The position numbers and the translations under genes were made by a program. Below the pieces are notes generated by a model. It saw nothing but the letters and a program-made list of their open reading frames with translations, made no database searches and was not told the origin of the DNA. Of a stretch of 64,000 bases of DNA, positions 12,900 to 22,985 are shown piece after piece (the first letter of the stretch is position 1; every line of letters begins with the position of its first letter). The DNA is from Molossus alvarezi (taxonomy: Eukaryota; Chordata; Mammalia; Chiroptera; Molossidae): assembly GCA_037176705.1 (NCBI GenBank), contig CM073886.1, positions 7,646,001-7,710,000 on the forward strand, given 5' to 3'.

Positions 12900-13560
12900 T
12901 ATTTAAATTTCCTTATAATCTGTGAGTCAAGAATTCAGGCAAGGCCTTGCTGGGGATTCTCATGAAATTGCAGTCAGATGTTGGCAGTTGCTATAGTGAT
13001 TTCCAGGCTTAACTGAGCCGGCTATACAACATCACCTACCCACATGACTGGCAGGTAATGCCGGTGGTTGGAAGATCAGCCAGGATGATTGATTAGAGAA
13101 CCTGCTCAATGGCCGTTTCATGTGGCTTGAGATTCTTCACAGTGTGGCCTCAGATCAATGAAACATCTTAGACGGTGACTCCAGACTCCAATATAAGTGT
13201 TCTAGGACACAAGATGAAATCTAGGCTGTCTTTTTCTCATATGTAGTTTCAGAAGTTGCTTAGAGTTACATCTGCCACAGTGTCTGGGTTATACATGAGT
13301 TATAAGCCTGCCCATATCCAAGCGGAGGGAACAGAGACTCTACCTCTGGATGGAAGGATTGTCCAAGAATATAAGTATATATAGACATATAAATATATAA
13401 TTTGTGGATGTATCTTAAAACCGGTGTAATTACCTTAGCTTTAAACACATTAATTCCTGAGAACTCCACCCCAGTTACAAGATAGTATTTTCTTAAAAAT
13501 TGAGGGACAGTGAGCTGTGCAGAAGACAATTATCAGCTCAGAGACCTGAACCAATCTCTG
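12900..13560. repeat. Ancient interspersed repeat, family not identified
   Basis: The segment contains blocks I associate with an old eutherian repeat (AGGCAAGGCCTTGCTGGGGA near 12940, CAGTGTGGCCTCAGATCAAT near 13139, GGAGGGAACAGAGACTCTAC near 13323). No coding frame or clear ends can be seen. Reading it as LTR or DNA transposon would be guesswork. Confidence 0.4.
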
Positions 13561-13571
13561 TAGATATCCGA

Positions 13572-13799
13572 AGGACTGGTCCGGGATTGGCAAACTGATT
13601 TGTAAAGGACCAGATTGTAAATATTTTAGGCTTTGTAGTACGAGTGTTCTCTATCACAACTCCTCAACTCTGCTGTTGTTGTACAAAGCTGCCAGAGACA
13701 ATACATAAATGAGCATGGCTGTGTTTCAATAGAACTTTATTTATAAAGACAGGCAGTGAACCAGATTTAGCCCACAGACCATGGTTTGCTGACCCCTGG
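13572..13799 (-). mobile_element. hAT-type MITE fossil
   Basis: The ends form an inverted pair: GATTGGCAAACTG at the left and GTTTGCTGACCCCTGG at the right. Between them is the interior ATTTTAGGCTTTGTAG ... CTTTATTTATAAAGACAGG. This is the layout of a widespread non-autonomous hAT family of eutherians. It encodes no protein and is long immobile. Confidence 0.75.
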
Positions 13800-14535
13800 A
13801 CTAGACTGTGGTTCTTTCCTGAGCTTGAGACCACCTTGGAGGGGGCAGCACTCAGTGGTACATGCCTTAGGGTGACATTGATGTGGCCAAGCCTGACCTT
13901 AGGTGTAACACTTTCCTTGTTGACCCCTGATGGTGACTAATTGAGAGTCTGAGGCTACTCCTGGATTTCCCTGTGATCAAAGTACCAACTGGGAGAGTTT
14001 ACATAAAATACCATTTACATAAACATAAAAAATTTTTTATGAAACATTTAAAGGTTTGGCAACATAGAGTCTCTGTTAAGGCACTCTGACTTCTCAGTCT
14101 TGTTTTGTGGATGGCAAAATAAGGCCTATCAGCAGGTCCATGAAGAATCTTTGGGGGATGTGATTATGAAAGTTCCAAGGAAAAGTCTTTGTCAGATTAG
14201 AGTAGTTCCTCTGTCTCAAGAGATATTCTGGGGGAACCAAAAATGATCAGAACAGCAACTTGCTGAGAGGATCAAATTAGAAACCCAGCATTAAGATTTA
14301 GGGCACAAAGCTCATAGGAAGATTAGGTTACCTCTTTATCAGAAGAACATCAGAGGGATCAATGATCTCTGATTTAGGACTGAATTCATCACCTATCCCT
14401 TAATGGTCAGTGTTATTACCAAGTCTTACCCTTTCTCATTAGTAAAAAGGAGAAAGTGATATCTGAACTCACAAATTAAATCAGCTCCAGTTATTCATAC
14501 AATCTGTGTTTCAAGAGAAAATGTTCATTTGCTCT
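13800..14535. other. No recognised feature
   Basis: Sequence of mixed composition. No gene or repeat family was recognised. Confidence 0.4.
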
Positions 14536-14789
14536 TTTTTTTTTTTTTTTTTTTCAATCCTCATCCAAGGATATTTTTCTATTTATCTTCAGGTATAGAG
14601 AAAGAGAGAGGCAGGGAGAGAGAGAGAAACAACGATGTGAAAGGGGCACATCGACTGGTGCCTCCTACATGACCCTGACCAGGGCTGGGGATGAACTGCA
14701 ACTGAGGTACATGCCCTTGGTTGGAATCGAACCCGGGGCTCATTGGTCCGTGGGCTGATGCTCTACTGCTGAGCCAAACCAGCCAGGGC
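14536..14789 (-). mobile_element. Ves-type SINE, long subtype
   Basis: It starts with a T-run at the left and the CCTCATCCAAGGATATTTTT tail block. It ends at the right with the reverse complement of the tRNA-like head (GCTGAGCCAAACCAGCCAGG). A and B box equivalents are visible. The head is diverged from the young consensus. No clean target-site duplication was found. Confidence 0.88.
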
Positions 14790-15024
14790 CATTCACTCTT
14801 CTTTATGGTTGTAACTCAAAAGCTAAGCTGTAATGTGAAACAGCTAACATGTCACTTGATATTTACACACCGTTATTTTGGCACAGAGTTACATTTTCAT
14901 TCTTTTTTTACGATTTCAATCTAGGATCACACGGAATGGGATTGCTGCCATGAAAGAAACAGGCTTCCTCCTACAGTTCTGTTTGCCTTGCTTCCTTCTC
15001 CCTCTGTCCTGTCAGCACGGGGGT

Positions 15025-15185
15025 TTGACCGTACAAGGGTCGCTGGTATGATCTCCAAATGAGATGCATTAGGAGGCAACTGATTGGTGTTTCTTTCTCA
15101 CATAGATATTTCTCTCCTTCTCTCTTTTCCTTTACCCCTCTCTAAAATCAATGAATGTGTCCTCAAGTGAAGATTAAAAAAATAA
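15025..15185 (+). mobile_element. Degenerate Ves-type SINE, head missing
   Basis: Only the B-box side and the tail remain: GGTATGATCTCC, a CT-rich block with TTTCTTTCTCACATAGATAT, and the tail GTGTCCTCAAGTGAAGATTA. The tRNA-like front is absent or too decayed to see. Confidence 0.6.
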
Positions 15186-15189
15186 AGTA

Positions 15190-15575
15190 AAAGAGTGTGT
15201 CTGTGTTTCCAGTAGTCTCCTGTGTCACACAGGGGGACAGAATTTCTGCTGATTTTCACAGGCAGGTGTAATGTGGCTCCTCTCCTGGCGCTAATGCTCC
15301 AGGCTGGGGAGCCCCGTGAAGCTGAGACATTTCGCTCCTCAGCAGGGAGCCTCTACAGCTGAGATGTCCCTTCGGGTTCTCAACTGCCACACGTTTCTGC
15401 ATCGCTGCCCCTTCCTACCAGTCTTCTGTAAATCCTTAGTTATGAGACTTCTGCTCAGCCAGTCTTCAGATTGTTATGCAGGTTGATACAGTTTAGTTAT
15501 AACTGTGATGTGTTCCTGGGAGGAGGTGCATATAATTTCCATTTACTCTGCCATGTTGGACCATCTCTTTGTTGA
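15190..15575 (-). mobile_element. L1 5'-end fragment (old)
   Basis: On the minus strand the right edge reads as an L1 start (AACATGGCAGAGTAAATGGA), followed by GC-richer 5'UTR sequence toward 15190. No ORF1 is attached, so only the promoter end of an L1 is left. The assignment rests on remembered similarity to older mammalian L1 5' ends. Confidence 0.55.
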
Positions 15576-16309
15576 TCTGTCTTTGCGAGCCTAATTTATA
15601 GGCCTCGGCTGCAGAACCTAAGGTGGGTGGAGAAAATTATTTTTTCCCCTCCTCTACCTCAGTCAAGGTTAAAGCAGCATATGTGTTCCTATGGTGTCCC
15701 AGGGCTAAAATGAAAAGTTCTCCCTAGAGATCATAGATCACCAAAGCTAGAAGAGATGGAGAAGCCAAAAGCCATTCAGTGGCCAAATGTAAGATGAGGC
15801 AGTGGCTGGCAGCTGCTCCATCGGCAGGGAGCTCAGCGGCCGGGAGGACAGACAGACAGCTGAGAAGCACACCAGACTCTGAGCTCCTCTGGAGGAAGAT
15901 ATGTATATTGCTCACCATTTTTCTATGTAGATACCTACTTATTTATCTAATGACTAACATAATGATGAGGTGGTTTTGAAAGGGAGGGCACTAAGAGTTA
16001 AAAAGGAGAAACATTGTCTGCTGTTCTTGACTCTGTTACGAGCCGGCTGGAACTTAGTTAGTGGATGTGTTGGCTCTGCTTCGAGGGCTCGGAGCGTAGC
16101 ACAAACACTCAGGTTTATGTTTTTCCCTCCCTACAGGCTTCCAGGTACCATGCAAGGCGTGAGTGATGCAACGATAAAAAAGACAGTGTTTTCCCATGCA
16201 AAGCTCAAAGCTTCACAAAATAAATGACATTCTTACGCAATAAAGGGTTGACACTGGAGGCATAAAGACCAATTGTGTAACCATTTCTCTGTCCACTTAA
16301 GAAATGATG
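15576..16309. other. No recognised feature
   Basis: No repeat or gene was recognised. Short open frames at 15779-15979 and 15970-16227 lack any known domain. Confidence 0.4.
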
Positions 16310-17581
16310 AGAGTGACGTCAGAGGTATGGTGGCATGAGATCCCCTTGGCATCTCCCTCTAAAATTTCAACAAGTTCATCAACTATAACTCATCAAAGGA
16401 GTCCCTGCTAGGACAGGGAGCACGCCTGAGAGACGCGCACACGGAGGCGTCTGAAGGTGGACTACCAGGAATAATGAGGAGGCGAGAAGGGAGGGCAGCC
16501 CAGACGGCCGCAGACACAGCCAGCGACCAGCTTGGCCCCGAGAGAGGAAGCAGCTAGTGGGCCGGGAGGAACAGAGAATCTCTGGGCTCTCCAGCAAGGC
16601 CAGCTGTGCAAACAGGGGCTAAACCTGCAGAGACGTCTGGGCAACGACAGCACAGGGGTTGTGCTGCGGCTGTCTGCTACTGGGTGGGCAGTGGTGTTTC
16701 AGACAGAGCACTGCCACCCCTTGGGCTCCCAAACTCACCTCTAGTTACCTTTGGTGTCAGGTTGAGGAGCACATTATCAGCAAACCAGGAGTTACTGCAG
16801 GAGAATTACTGTTTCCCTCTGTGATGAATCCCCAGGTTGGGGTGCATGCAGAGGTCCTGGGTTGCCATTACAGTAAGGCCAACACGAACCCCCTCCTCCC
16901 CCCCAAGCAGTGTGGCTGTGCCCTCTGACGGACGCTGAGGAGGGCCACTCTGGGAGGCCACAGAGGTAGAAATCTTGAGATTCAGCGCCACCTACTGGAA
17001 AATGAAAATACCCTTTCAGAGAAGCAGCTAGGAAAAGGTCAATAATAAAATAGATGCTTAGACAAAGGAGACCAGCAAATACCATGAATAATCAGGGTGA
17101 CGAGGAGCTCAGAAAGGAAAGTAAAATCTCCAGAAAGCAAGCTGGAACACATGGAAATATGTGATATAAATGACAGAATTCAAGACCGCAGTCTGAAAAT
17201 ACTCAACGGGATGGGAGAAAATATAGACAGGTGATTCTATGTACTCAGAAAGCAAATTAATGGACAAAAATAGCACCAAAGAGACTGAAACATAAAAAAA
17301 AAAACTAATCAGAAATCGTGGAAATAAAACATGCAGTTAAGGAGACTGGGAGTCAACTAGTGCACATAGGAAAGAGCTGACCAGGTGGAGAAGATGATTA
17401 GTGACATCAAAAAGAGAAATCTAGCCCTGGCCGGTTTGGCTCAGCGGTTAGAGCGTTGGCCTGCGGTCTAGAGAGACCCGGGTTCGTTCCCGCTAAGGGC
17501 ACGTACCTCGGTTGCAGTTTGTCCCCGGCCCTGGTTGGTCGTGCGGGTGGCAGCCACTCGATGTGTCCCTTTCGCATCAAC

Positions 17582-17618
<37 letters not shown>

Positions 17619-17817
17619 GTCCTCTCTCTCCCTCCCACTCTATCTGAACAAAAAAAATGGAAAAATGTCCTCGGGTGAGGATTAAAAAAAGAAAAAGAGA
17701 AATCTAGAAATAACACAGAGGGAAGAAGAGAGATCTGAGCATATCTATAGATTAGATATAGATATAGATATAGATATAGATATAGATATAGATATAGATA
17801 TAGATATATAGATATAT
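16310..17817 (+). mobile_element. Element O, first part: old L1 5'UTR and ORF1 start
   Basis: O is the outermost and oldest L1 of the first stack. The 5'UTR runs from GTGACGTCAGAGGTATGGTG (about 16313) to about 17082 and is GC-rich. A remnant ORF1 begins at ATG 17083 and is interrupted by stops. A Ves SINE (17425-17691) and a TAGATA microsatellite lie inside it. The element resumes at 31229 after the insertion of H, A and B. The TAAAATGACTTCA duplication at the two edges links the halves. Confidence 0.8.
17425..17691 (+). mobile_element. Ves SINE, long subtype, well preserved
   Basis: Complete copy: head GCCCTGGCCGGTTTGGCTCA, B-box part GGGTTCGTTCCCGC, a long (TC)n block and tail CCTCGGGTGAGGATTAAAAA. 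The perfect 16-bp duplication AAAAAGAGAAATCTAG lies at 17409-17424 and 17692-17707. It lies in the ORF1 remnant of element O. The good match to other copies suggests fairly recent arrival. Confidence 0.96.
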
Positions 17818-17818
17818 A
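17746..17818. repeat. (TAGATA)n hexanucleotide microsatellite
   Basis: About ten tandem TAGATA units with small variants at the edges. The tract sits inside the ORF1 remnant of element O, directly at the left joint of element H. Confidence 0.93.
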
Positions 17819-17830
17819 AAATGACTTCAT

Positions 17831-18254
17831 ACCTGCCAGAACGGCAGCCATCAACTAATCTTTAAACAAAAAATGCTGCCAAGAATGTGGAGAAAAGGGT
17901 ACCCTAGTACACTGCTGGTGGGAATGCAGACTGGTGCAGCCACTATGGACAACATTATGGTGTTTCCTCAAAAAATTAAAAATAAAACTGCCATTTGACT
18001 CAGTAATCCCACTTCTTAGAATATATCCTAAGAAGACTGAAATACCAATCAAGAAGAATATATGTACCCCATGTTTATAGCAATGCTATTTACAATAACT
18101 AAGATCAGGAAACTACCCAAGTGCCCATTAGTAGATAAGTGGATAAAAAATTGTGGTACATTTACACAATGGAGTACTATGCAGCTGTAAGAAAGAAAGA
18201 TCTCTTACCCTTTGAGATGACATGGACGGACCTGGAGAATATTATGCTAAGCAA
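17831..18254 (+). mobile_element. Element H, first part: 5'-truncated L1 3' end
   Basis: H starts abruptly in ORF2 (ACCTGCCAGAACGGCAGCCA) and includes the Cys-rich block (GGTGGGAATGCAGACTGGTG). It is cut at about 18254 by element A and resumes at 30933. The target duplication TAAAATGACTTCA is seen at 17818-17830 and again at 31229-31241, where it leads back into element O. Confidence 0.85.
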
Positions 18255-18268
18255 AATAAGCCAACCAG

Positions 18269-19826
18269 AAGATGGCAGCTGGCAGGACCAGAGGGAGGGC
18301 GAGTGTGAGAGAGAGTGAGCAAGTGTGCGAGAGAGTGTGAGTGGATGTGACGGTGGATGACCAAACCCGAGCAGTGCAGAGATGTGGAGCAGAAGGTCTT
18401 TGTGCTGTGGACGAAGCAGCTGCTACTGCAGTAAGCAGCCCTTCAGGAGTTTCTCCCTGCGCCGCGGGGAGGCCCCACCATTTTGGAAGATCCCGGGTCT
18501 TCCCTGGGAGGAGGCAGTGGGAGCGGCTAGAGCCCAGCAACCTGAGCCACCAGTGCACCTGGCACCATCGGACCAGTGGACACTCTGTGTCAACACAGAC
18601 CAGTGCACAGTAGTGGAGCTGCCAAGGTGCCCTTCTCGGAAGCCACAGACAGCCTGGAGCCCAGCACCATCCCCCATAGAAGCAGCCCAATCAGAGTCCA
18701 GATATACCCCCAGCAATAGAGGCTGAGGAGCAGACATCCATCCCCAGGCAACAGAAGCACAGACCAGCAGCTGAGACCCATTCCCTAAAACTACAGCAAA
18801 AGCTGAGCAGGAGTTGAGCCCCATGGGTAGCAGCACTCCCCAGCCACCAGCGGCGGGACCTGGGGCTCCACAGAGGCCTGTGCAGTCCAGTAGCTCCCAA
18901 GAGCAGTGGGAAGCCAGAGCCCGAAAGAGACTGATACTATCCAGCTGCCCGCCCTTGGGACCTGCAGGGTGCGGGGACACCAGAAAGGCCTGTTCGACCC
19001 AGCTGCACACAAGATAGGCATAGAGCATGTGTAAATGGAAGCGGAATGAATAGAAGCTATGCAGACGATCTCCCAGGACCAAACGGGAATTACAACTAAA
19101 ATAAAGACTAATCCTCAGAAAAAAAGCAACAGAAATGCAGCAGGACAGGAACATATAACCAGGGACACTGGTAGGATCTGTGTAGGTGCATGAGGGTGGG
19201 GGGCTGGGAGCCCACGGACAGCAGCAGTCTTAGCTGTGAGCAGTGCCCTTGGGGAATAAAGACCAAGCCCACTCCACAGCGCAGAGAGCCCAGACAGAGC
19301 CCTAAAATAGCCACAGCACTCACTTGGGGGCTACTGCAGAGGGAAGGCAGACTGGGATAGAACTCTGTGGGGACACCTGGGATTTGTAAGGCACTCAGAG
19401 TTTTTGCTGAGTTGCAGCCACAAAGGACGGTGGCCAGTATGCTCCTTCCCTGAGCTGTGGGGAAAAGCAGCAGCCCCCCCCCCCCTCGGAGATTCAGCTT
19501 TTCCCAGATGAGGCAAATAAATGAAAATTGAAGCTCATTAAAAACCAGCATCTATCCCACCCTCTGGAAATCCTTTTATGCAGAACACCAGGGCTACATT
19601 CCAAGGCACTGAGTAACTGAGACTACTAGCCACTAGGAAAAAGCTAGAGGATAAATGAACCTTTCCTGGGCTTGCAAATCTACACAGGAAAGTAAGACTT
19701 GACAGTGGTGTTTAACATGGGCCCACCCAGGCCCATCCAAACCCAGTAGAGGGAGCCACAAACAGCAGGACACCAACATCCACAGGGAAAAGTTGGCAGG
19801 CTCCAAAACCTACTGAGATAGCCAAA
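18269..19826 (+). promoter_or_regulatory. Element A 5'UTR (two-module L1 promoter region)
   Basis: A begins right after the duplication AATAAGCCAACCAG (18255-18268) with AAGATGGCAGC, a YY1-like start as in other L1s. The first module (18269 to about 19040) is absent from B and D. It resembles the 5'UTR of C at CAGCAGCTGAGACCCAT. The second module (about 19040-19826) matches the whole B/D 5'UTR (GGGGCTGGGAGCCCACGG). At 1.56 kb it is about twice as long as the B/D 5'UTR. Known L1 5'UTRs act as internal pol II promoters. Activity of this copy is not shown. Confidence 0.75.
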
Positions 19827-20698
19827 ATGGTGAAACAAAGAAACAAATCCCAAATGAAAGAACAAGAGAACTCTATTGAACATGAGATCAATGAAATGAG
19901 GCTAAGCAAATTATCAGAGGTAGAGTTCAGAGCCATGATCTTGAGGAAGTTCAACAGCATGAGCAAGGACATCAGCACCATGAGTAAAGATATAGAAACA
20001 TTGAAAACCAACCAAGTGGAAATGAAGAATGAAATAGCAGAAATTAAGAACACATTGGGAGGACTGACAAGCAGACTAGAGGGAGCTGAGGACTGGATCA
20101 GTGAATTAGAAGACAGGGTAGAAAAAAATCAACCAATCAGAACACCAAAAGGAAAAAATAATTAAAAAACAGGAAGACAGCTTAAGAGAACTATGGGACA
20201 ACTGGAAACGTAATAACATTCGCATCATAGGAGTCCCTGAAGAGGAAGAAAATGGGCAATGGTCAGAGAATATATTTGAAGATAGAGTGACAGAAAACTT
20301 TCCTAACTTGGTGAAGGAAGAAGGCATTCAAGTTCAAGAAGCACAGAGAGCCCCAAGTAAGAAGAACCCAAACAGGCCCACACCAAGACACATAGTTATT
20401 AAAATGCCAAAAATTAAAGGCAAAGAGAGAATCCTAAAGGTAGCAAGAGATAAGCAACAGATTACCTACAAAGGAAACCCCATAAGGCTCTCAGCTGACT
20501 TCTCAACAGAAACACTACAGGCCAGAAGGGAGTGGCGTGAAGTAATCAAGGTCATGAACCCAAGGATCTGAATCCAAGACTACTCTACCCAGCAAGGCTA
20601 TCATTCAAAATAGAAGGTCAAATAAAGAGCTTCCCAGACAAAAAAAGGCTAAGGGAATATATCCAGCACTGCAAGATATGCTAAAAGGACTGCTGTAA
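19827..20698 (+). pseudogene. Element A ORF1 (L1 ORF1p), broken
   Basis: The frame starts at ATG 19827 in the context CCAAAATGG. It encodes the coiled-coil region (MILRKFNSMSKDISTMSKDI) for 113 codons. An extra A in the run near 20128 then shifts the frame. The RRM and C-terminal parts continue in another frame (FPNLVKEEG and RHIVIKMPKI at 20287-20571) and end at TAA 20696-20698. An intact ORF1p is an RNA-binding trimer that packages L1 RNA. This copy cannot make it. Confidence 0.85.
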
Positions 20699-20743
20699 TT
20701 AGTAGAAGAAATAGGAAGAAAAATAGAACCACATTAAACACAA

Positions 20744-21230
20744 ATGGCAATAAATAAGTACATATCAATTATCACCTTAAATGTGAATGGTTTGAATGCT
20801 CTGATAAAAAGACACAGAGTAGCTGACTGGATAAGAAAGCATGACTCACATATATGTTGTTTATAAGAGACTCACCTCACAACAAAAGACACACATAGGT
20901 TGAAAGTGAAAGGATGGAAAAAAAAATTCAAGCAAACAAATAAACAAACAAAAAAGCGGGGGTAGCAATACTCATATATGATAAAGTAGATTTCCAAATG
21001 AAGGCCATAACTAGAGACAAACAAGGCCACTACATAATATTGAAGGGATCTATCCAACAGGAAGATATAACCTTGGTAAACATATATGCACCCAATATAG
21101 GAGCACCAACATATATTAAAAATCTTTTGGAGGACCTCAAAGGAGAAATCGACAGCAATATAATCATAGCAGGGGACTTCAATAACCCGCTGACATCACT
21201 GAATAGATCTAGACAAAAAATTAACAAGGA
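20744..21230 (+). pseudogene. Element A ORF2 first part (endonuclease region)
   Basis: ATG 20744 opens the L1 ORF2 ([20 protein letters not shown]). The endonuclease signature is visible up to the GDFNNPL segment. An in-frame stop replaces the codon after the CLQ-equivalent near 20860 (TATAAGAGAC instead of ACAAGAGAC). The frame is cut at 21230 by the insertion of element B and continues at 27079. Confidence 0.85.
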
Positions 21231-22058
21231 GATGGGGACTTGGAAAAATGGCGGCGGAGTGAACGGAGCTACACAGACCGTCTCCCAGAACCAAACTGGA
21301 ATTACAACTATAACACAGACAAATCGACGGGAAAAACCAACAGAAAAGCAGCTTGCGAGGACCATACAACGAGGGACACTGACTCCATCCCGGTAGGCTT
21401 GCGAAGGCGCGAGACGGGGGCTGGGAGCCCACGGTCGGCAGCTCGGCAGCGGCCTCAGCTGGGAGTGGCGCCCGCGGGTTAAACTCCCAGGCGGCCCCAC
21501 AGCGCAGCTGGGACAGAGGCTGAAACAGCCACAGCCACTCACCTTGGGCTCCGGCAGAGGGAGGGCAGACTGGACTGGAGCTGTGTCGGGACACTCGGGG
21601 TTTGGAAGGGCGCTCAGAGCTTTGGCTGAGTGCAGCCACTCAGGACGGTGGCCCTATTGCTCCTTCCCAGGGCTCTGAGGAGAGGCAGCAGCCCCTCCCT
21701 CGGAGATCCAACCCCACCCTGTGGGCCATTGAAGTGCTAATTGAGGCTCACTAACAACCAGCATCTGCCCCACCCTCGTGAAAGCCCCTTGGCTGAGCAC
21801 CAGAGGGAGTTTTTCAATCAACTGACAACCCAAAACTCATCAAGTAACCTAGACTGCTAGCCTCCAGGCAAAAAGCTAGAGGATAACAGTACGTTTCCTG
21901 GGCTGGCAACTTTAACCAGGAAAGTAAGACTTGACAGTGGTGTTCAACTTGGGCCCTCCCTCGCTCATCTAAACACAGGAGAGGGAGCCACAAACAGCAG
22001 AACACCAACACCCACAGGGAGAACTTGACAGGCTCCAAAGCCCACAGTGATAGCCAAA
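21231..22058 (+). promoter_or_regulatory. Element B 5'UTR / internal promoter
   Basis: GC- and CpG-rich leader of about 830 bp. Near its start, AAAAATGGCGGC (21244-21255) fits the YY1 core AANATGGCGGC. In human L1 a YY1 site at the same place sets the transcription start. An antisense open frame (21196-21639) runs across it. CpG density suggests control by DNA methylation, which is inference. Confidence 0.8.
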
Positions 22059-22940
22059 ATGGTGAAACACAGAAACAGAAGCCAAATGAAAGAGCAAGAC
22101 ACCTCCACCGAAGATGAGATCAATGCGGAGCAATTAGGCATGTTAACAGAGCTAGAATTCAGAGCCATGATCTTGAGGAAGCTGAACAGCATGAGTAAGG
22201 ACATAGAGACACTGAAAATAAGCCAATTGGAAATTAAAAACCAACAAGAAGAGATAAAAAACGACATATCAGAAATGAAAAACACATTGGAAGGTTTAAA
22301 AAGCAGAGTAGGGGAAGCTGAGGACTGGATCAGTGAATTAGAAGACAGGGTAGAAAAAATCAACCAATCAGAAAAACAAAAGGAAAAAACTATTAAAAAA
22401 CAGGAAGACAGCTTAAGAGAACTATGGGACAACTGGAAACGTAATAATATTCGCATCATAGGAGTCCCCGAAGAAGAAGAAAAGGAGCAAGGGATAGAGA
22501 ATATATTCAAAAAAATAGTGACAGAAAACTTCCCTAATTTGGTGAAGGAAGAAGGCATTCAAGTTCAAGAAGCACAGAGAGTCCCAAGTAAGAAGAACCC
22601 AAACAGGCCCACACCAAGACACATAGTAATTAAAATGCCACAAATTAAAGACAAAGAGAGAATCCTAAAAGCAGCAAGAGATAAGCAACAGGTTACCTAC
22701 AAAGGGAACCCCATAAGGCTCTCAGCTGACTTCTCACAAGAAACACTACAGGCCAGAAGAGAATGGCATGAAGTAATCAAAGTCATGAAAAACAAGAATC
22801 TGAATCCAAGACTACTCTACCCAGCAAGGCTATCATTCAAAATAGAAGATCAAATAAAGAGTTTCCCAGACAAAAAAAGGCTAAGGGAATACATTAGCAC
22901 CAAACCAACACTGCAAGAAATGTTAAAAGGACTGCTGTAA
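22059..22940 (+). CDS. L1 ORF1p, intact (element B)
   Basis: The open frame of 293 codons starts at ATG 22059 in a good Kozak context (CCAAAATGG). Four codons of open frame precede it (from GTG 22047), but the ATG fits L1 ORF1 starts. Domains: a basic N-terminus; a coiled coil of about residues 35-115 (heptad-like LKISQLEIKN, LEGLKSRVGEAEDWISELED); an RRM from about residue 128 (NNIRIIGVPEEE, FPNLVKEEG); and a C-terminal domain (RPTPRHIVIKM, LSADFSQETLQARREW, NPRLLYPARLSFK). It lacks only part of the coil length of human ORF1p (338 aa). The family protein binds L1 RNA as a trimer with chaperone activity. This copy seems complete, so it could be made if transcribed. That is not shown. Confidence 0.93.
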   Translation: MVKHRNRSQMKEQDTSTEDEINAEQLGMLTELEFRAMILRKLNSMSKDIETLKISQLEIKNQQEEIKNDISEMKNTLEGLKSRVGEAEDWISELEDRVEKINQSEKQKEKTIKKQEDSLRELWDNWKRNNIRIIGVPEEEEKEQGIENIFKKIVTENFPNLVKEEGIQVQEAQRVPSKKNPNRPTPRHIVIKMPQIKDKERILKAARDKQQVTYKGNPIRLSADFSQETLQARREWHEVIKVMKNKNLNPRLLYPARLSFKIEDQIKSFPDKKRLREYISTKPTLQEMLKGLL

Positions 22941-22985
22941 TTAGCAGTAGAAATGGGAAGAAAAATAGAACCACATTAAACAAAA

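Noticed and set aside
17468..17854. 128-codon minus-strand frame with repeated YLYLYL
   Set aside because: It is a translation of the TAGATA microsatellite and the (TC)n block of a Ves SINE.
18423..19154. Long minus-strand frame (243 codons)
   Set aside because: It lies antisense to the first module of the A leader, which is GC-rich and poor in stops. That part is absent from B and D, so conservation cannot be tested here.
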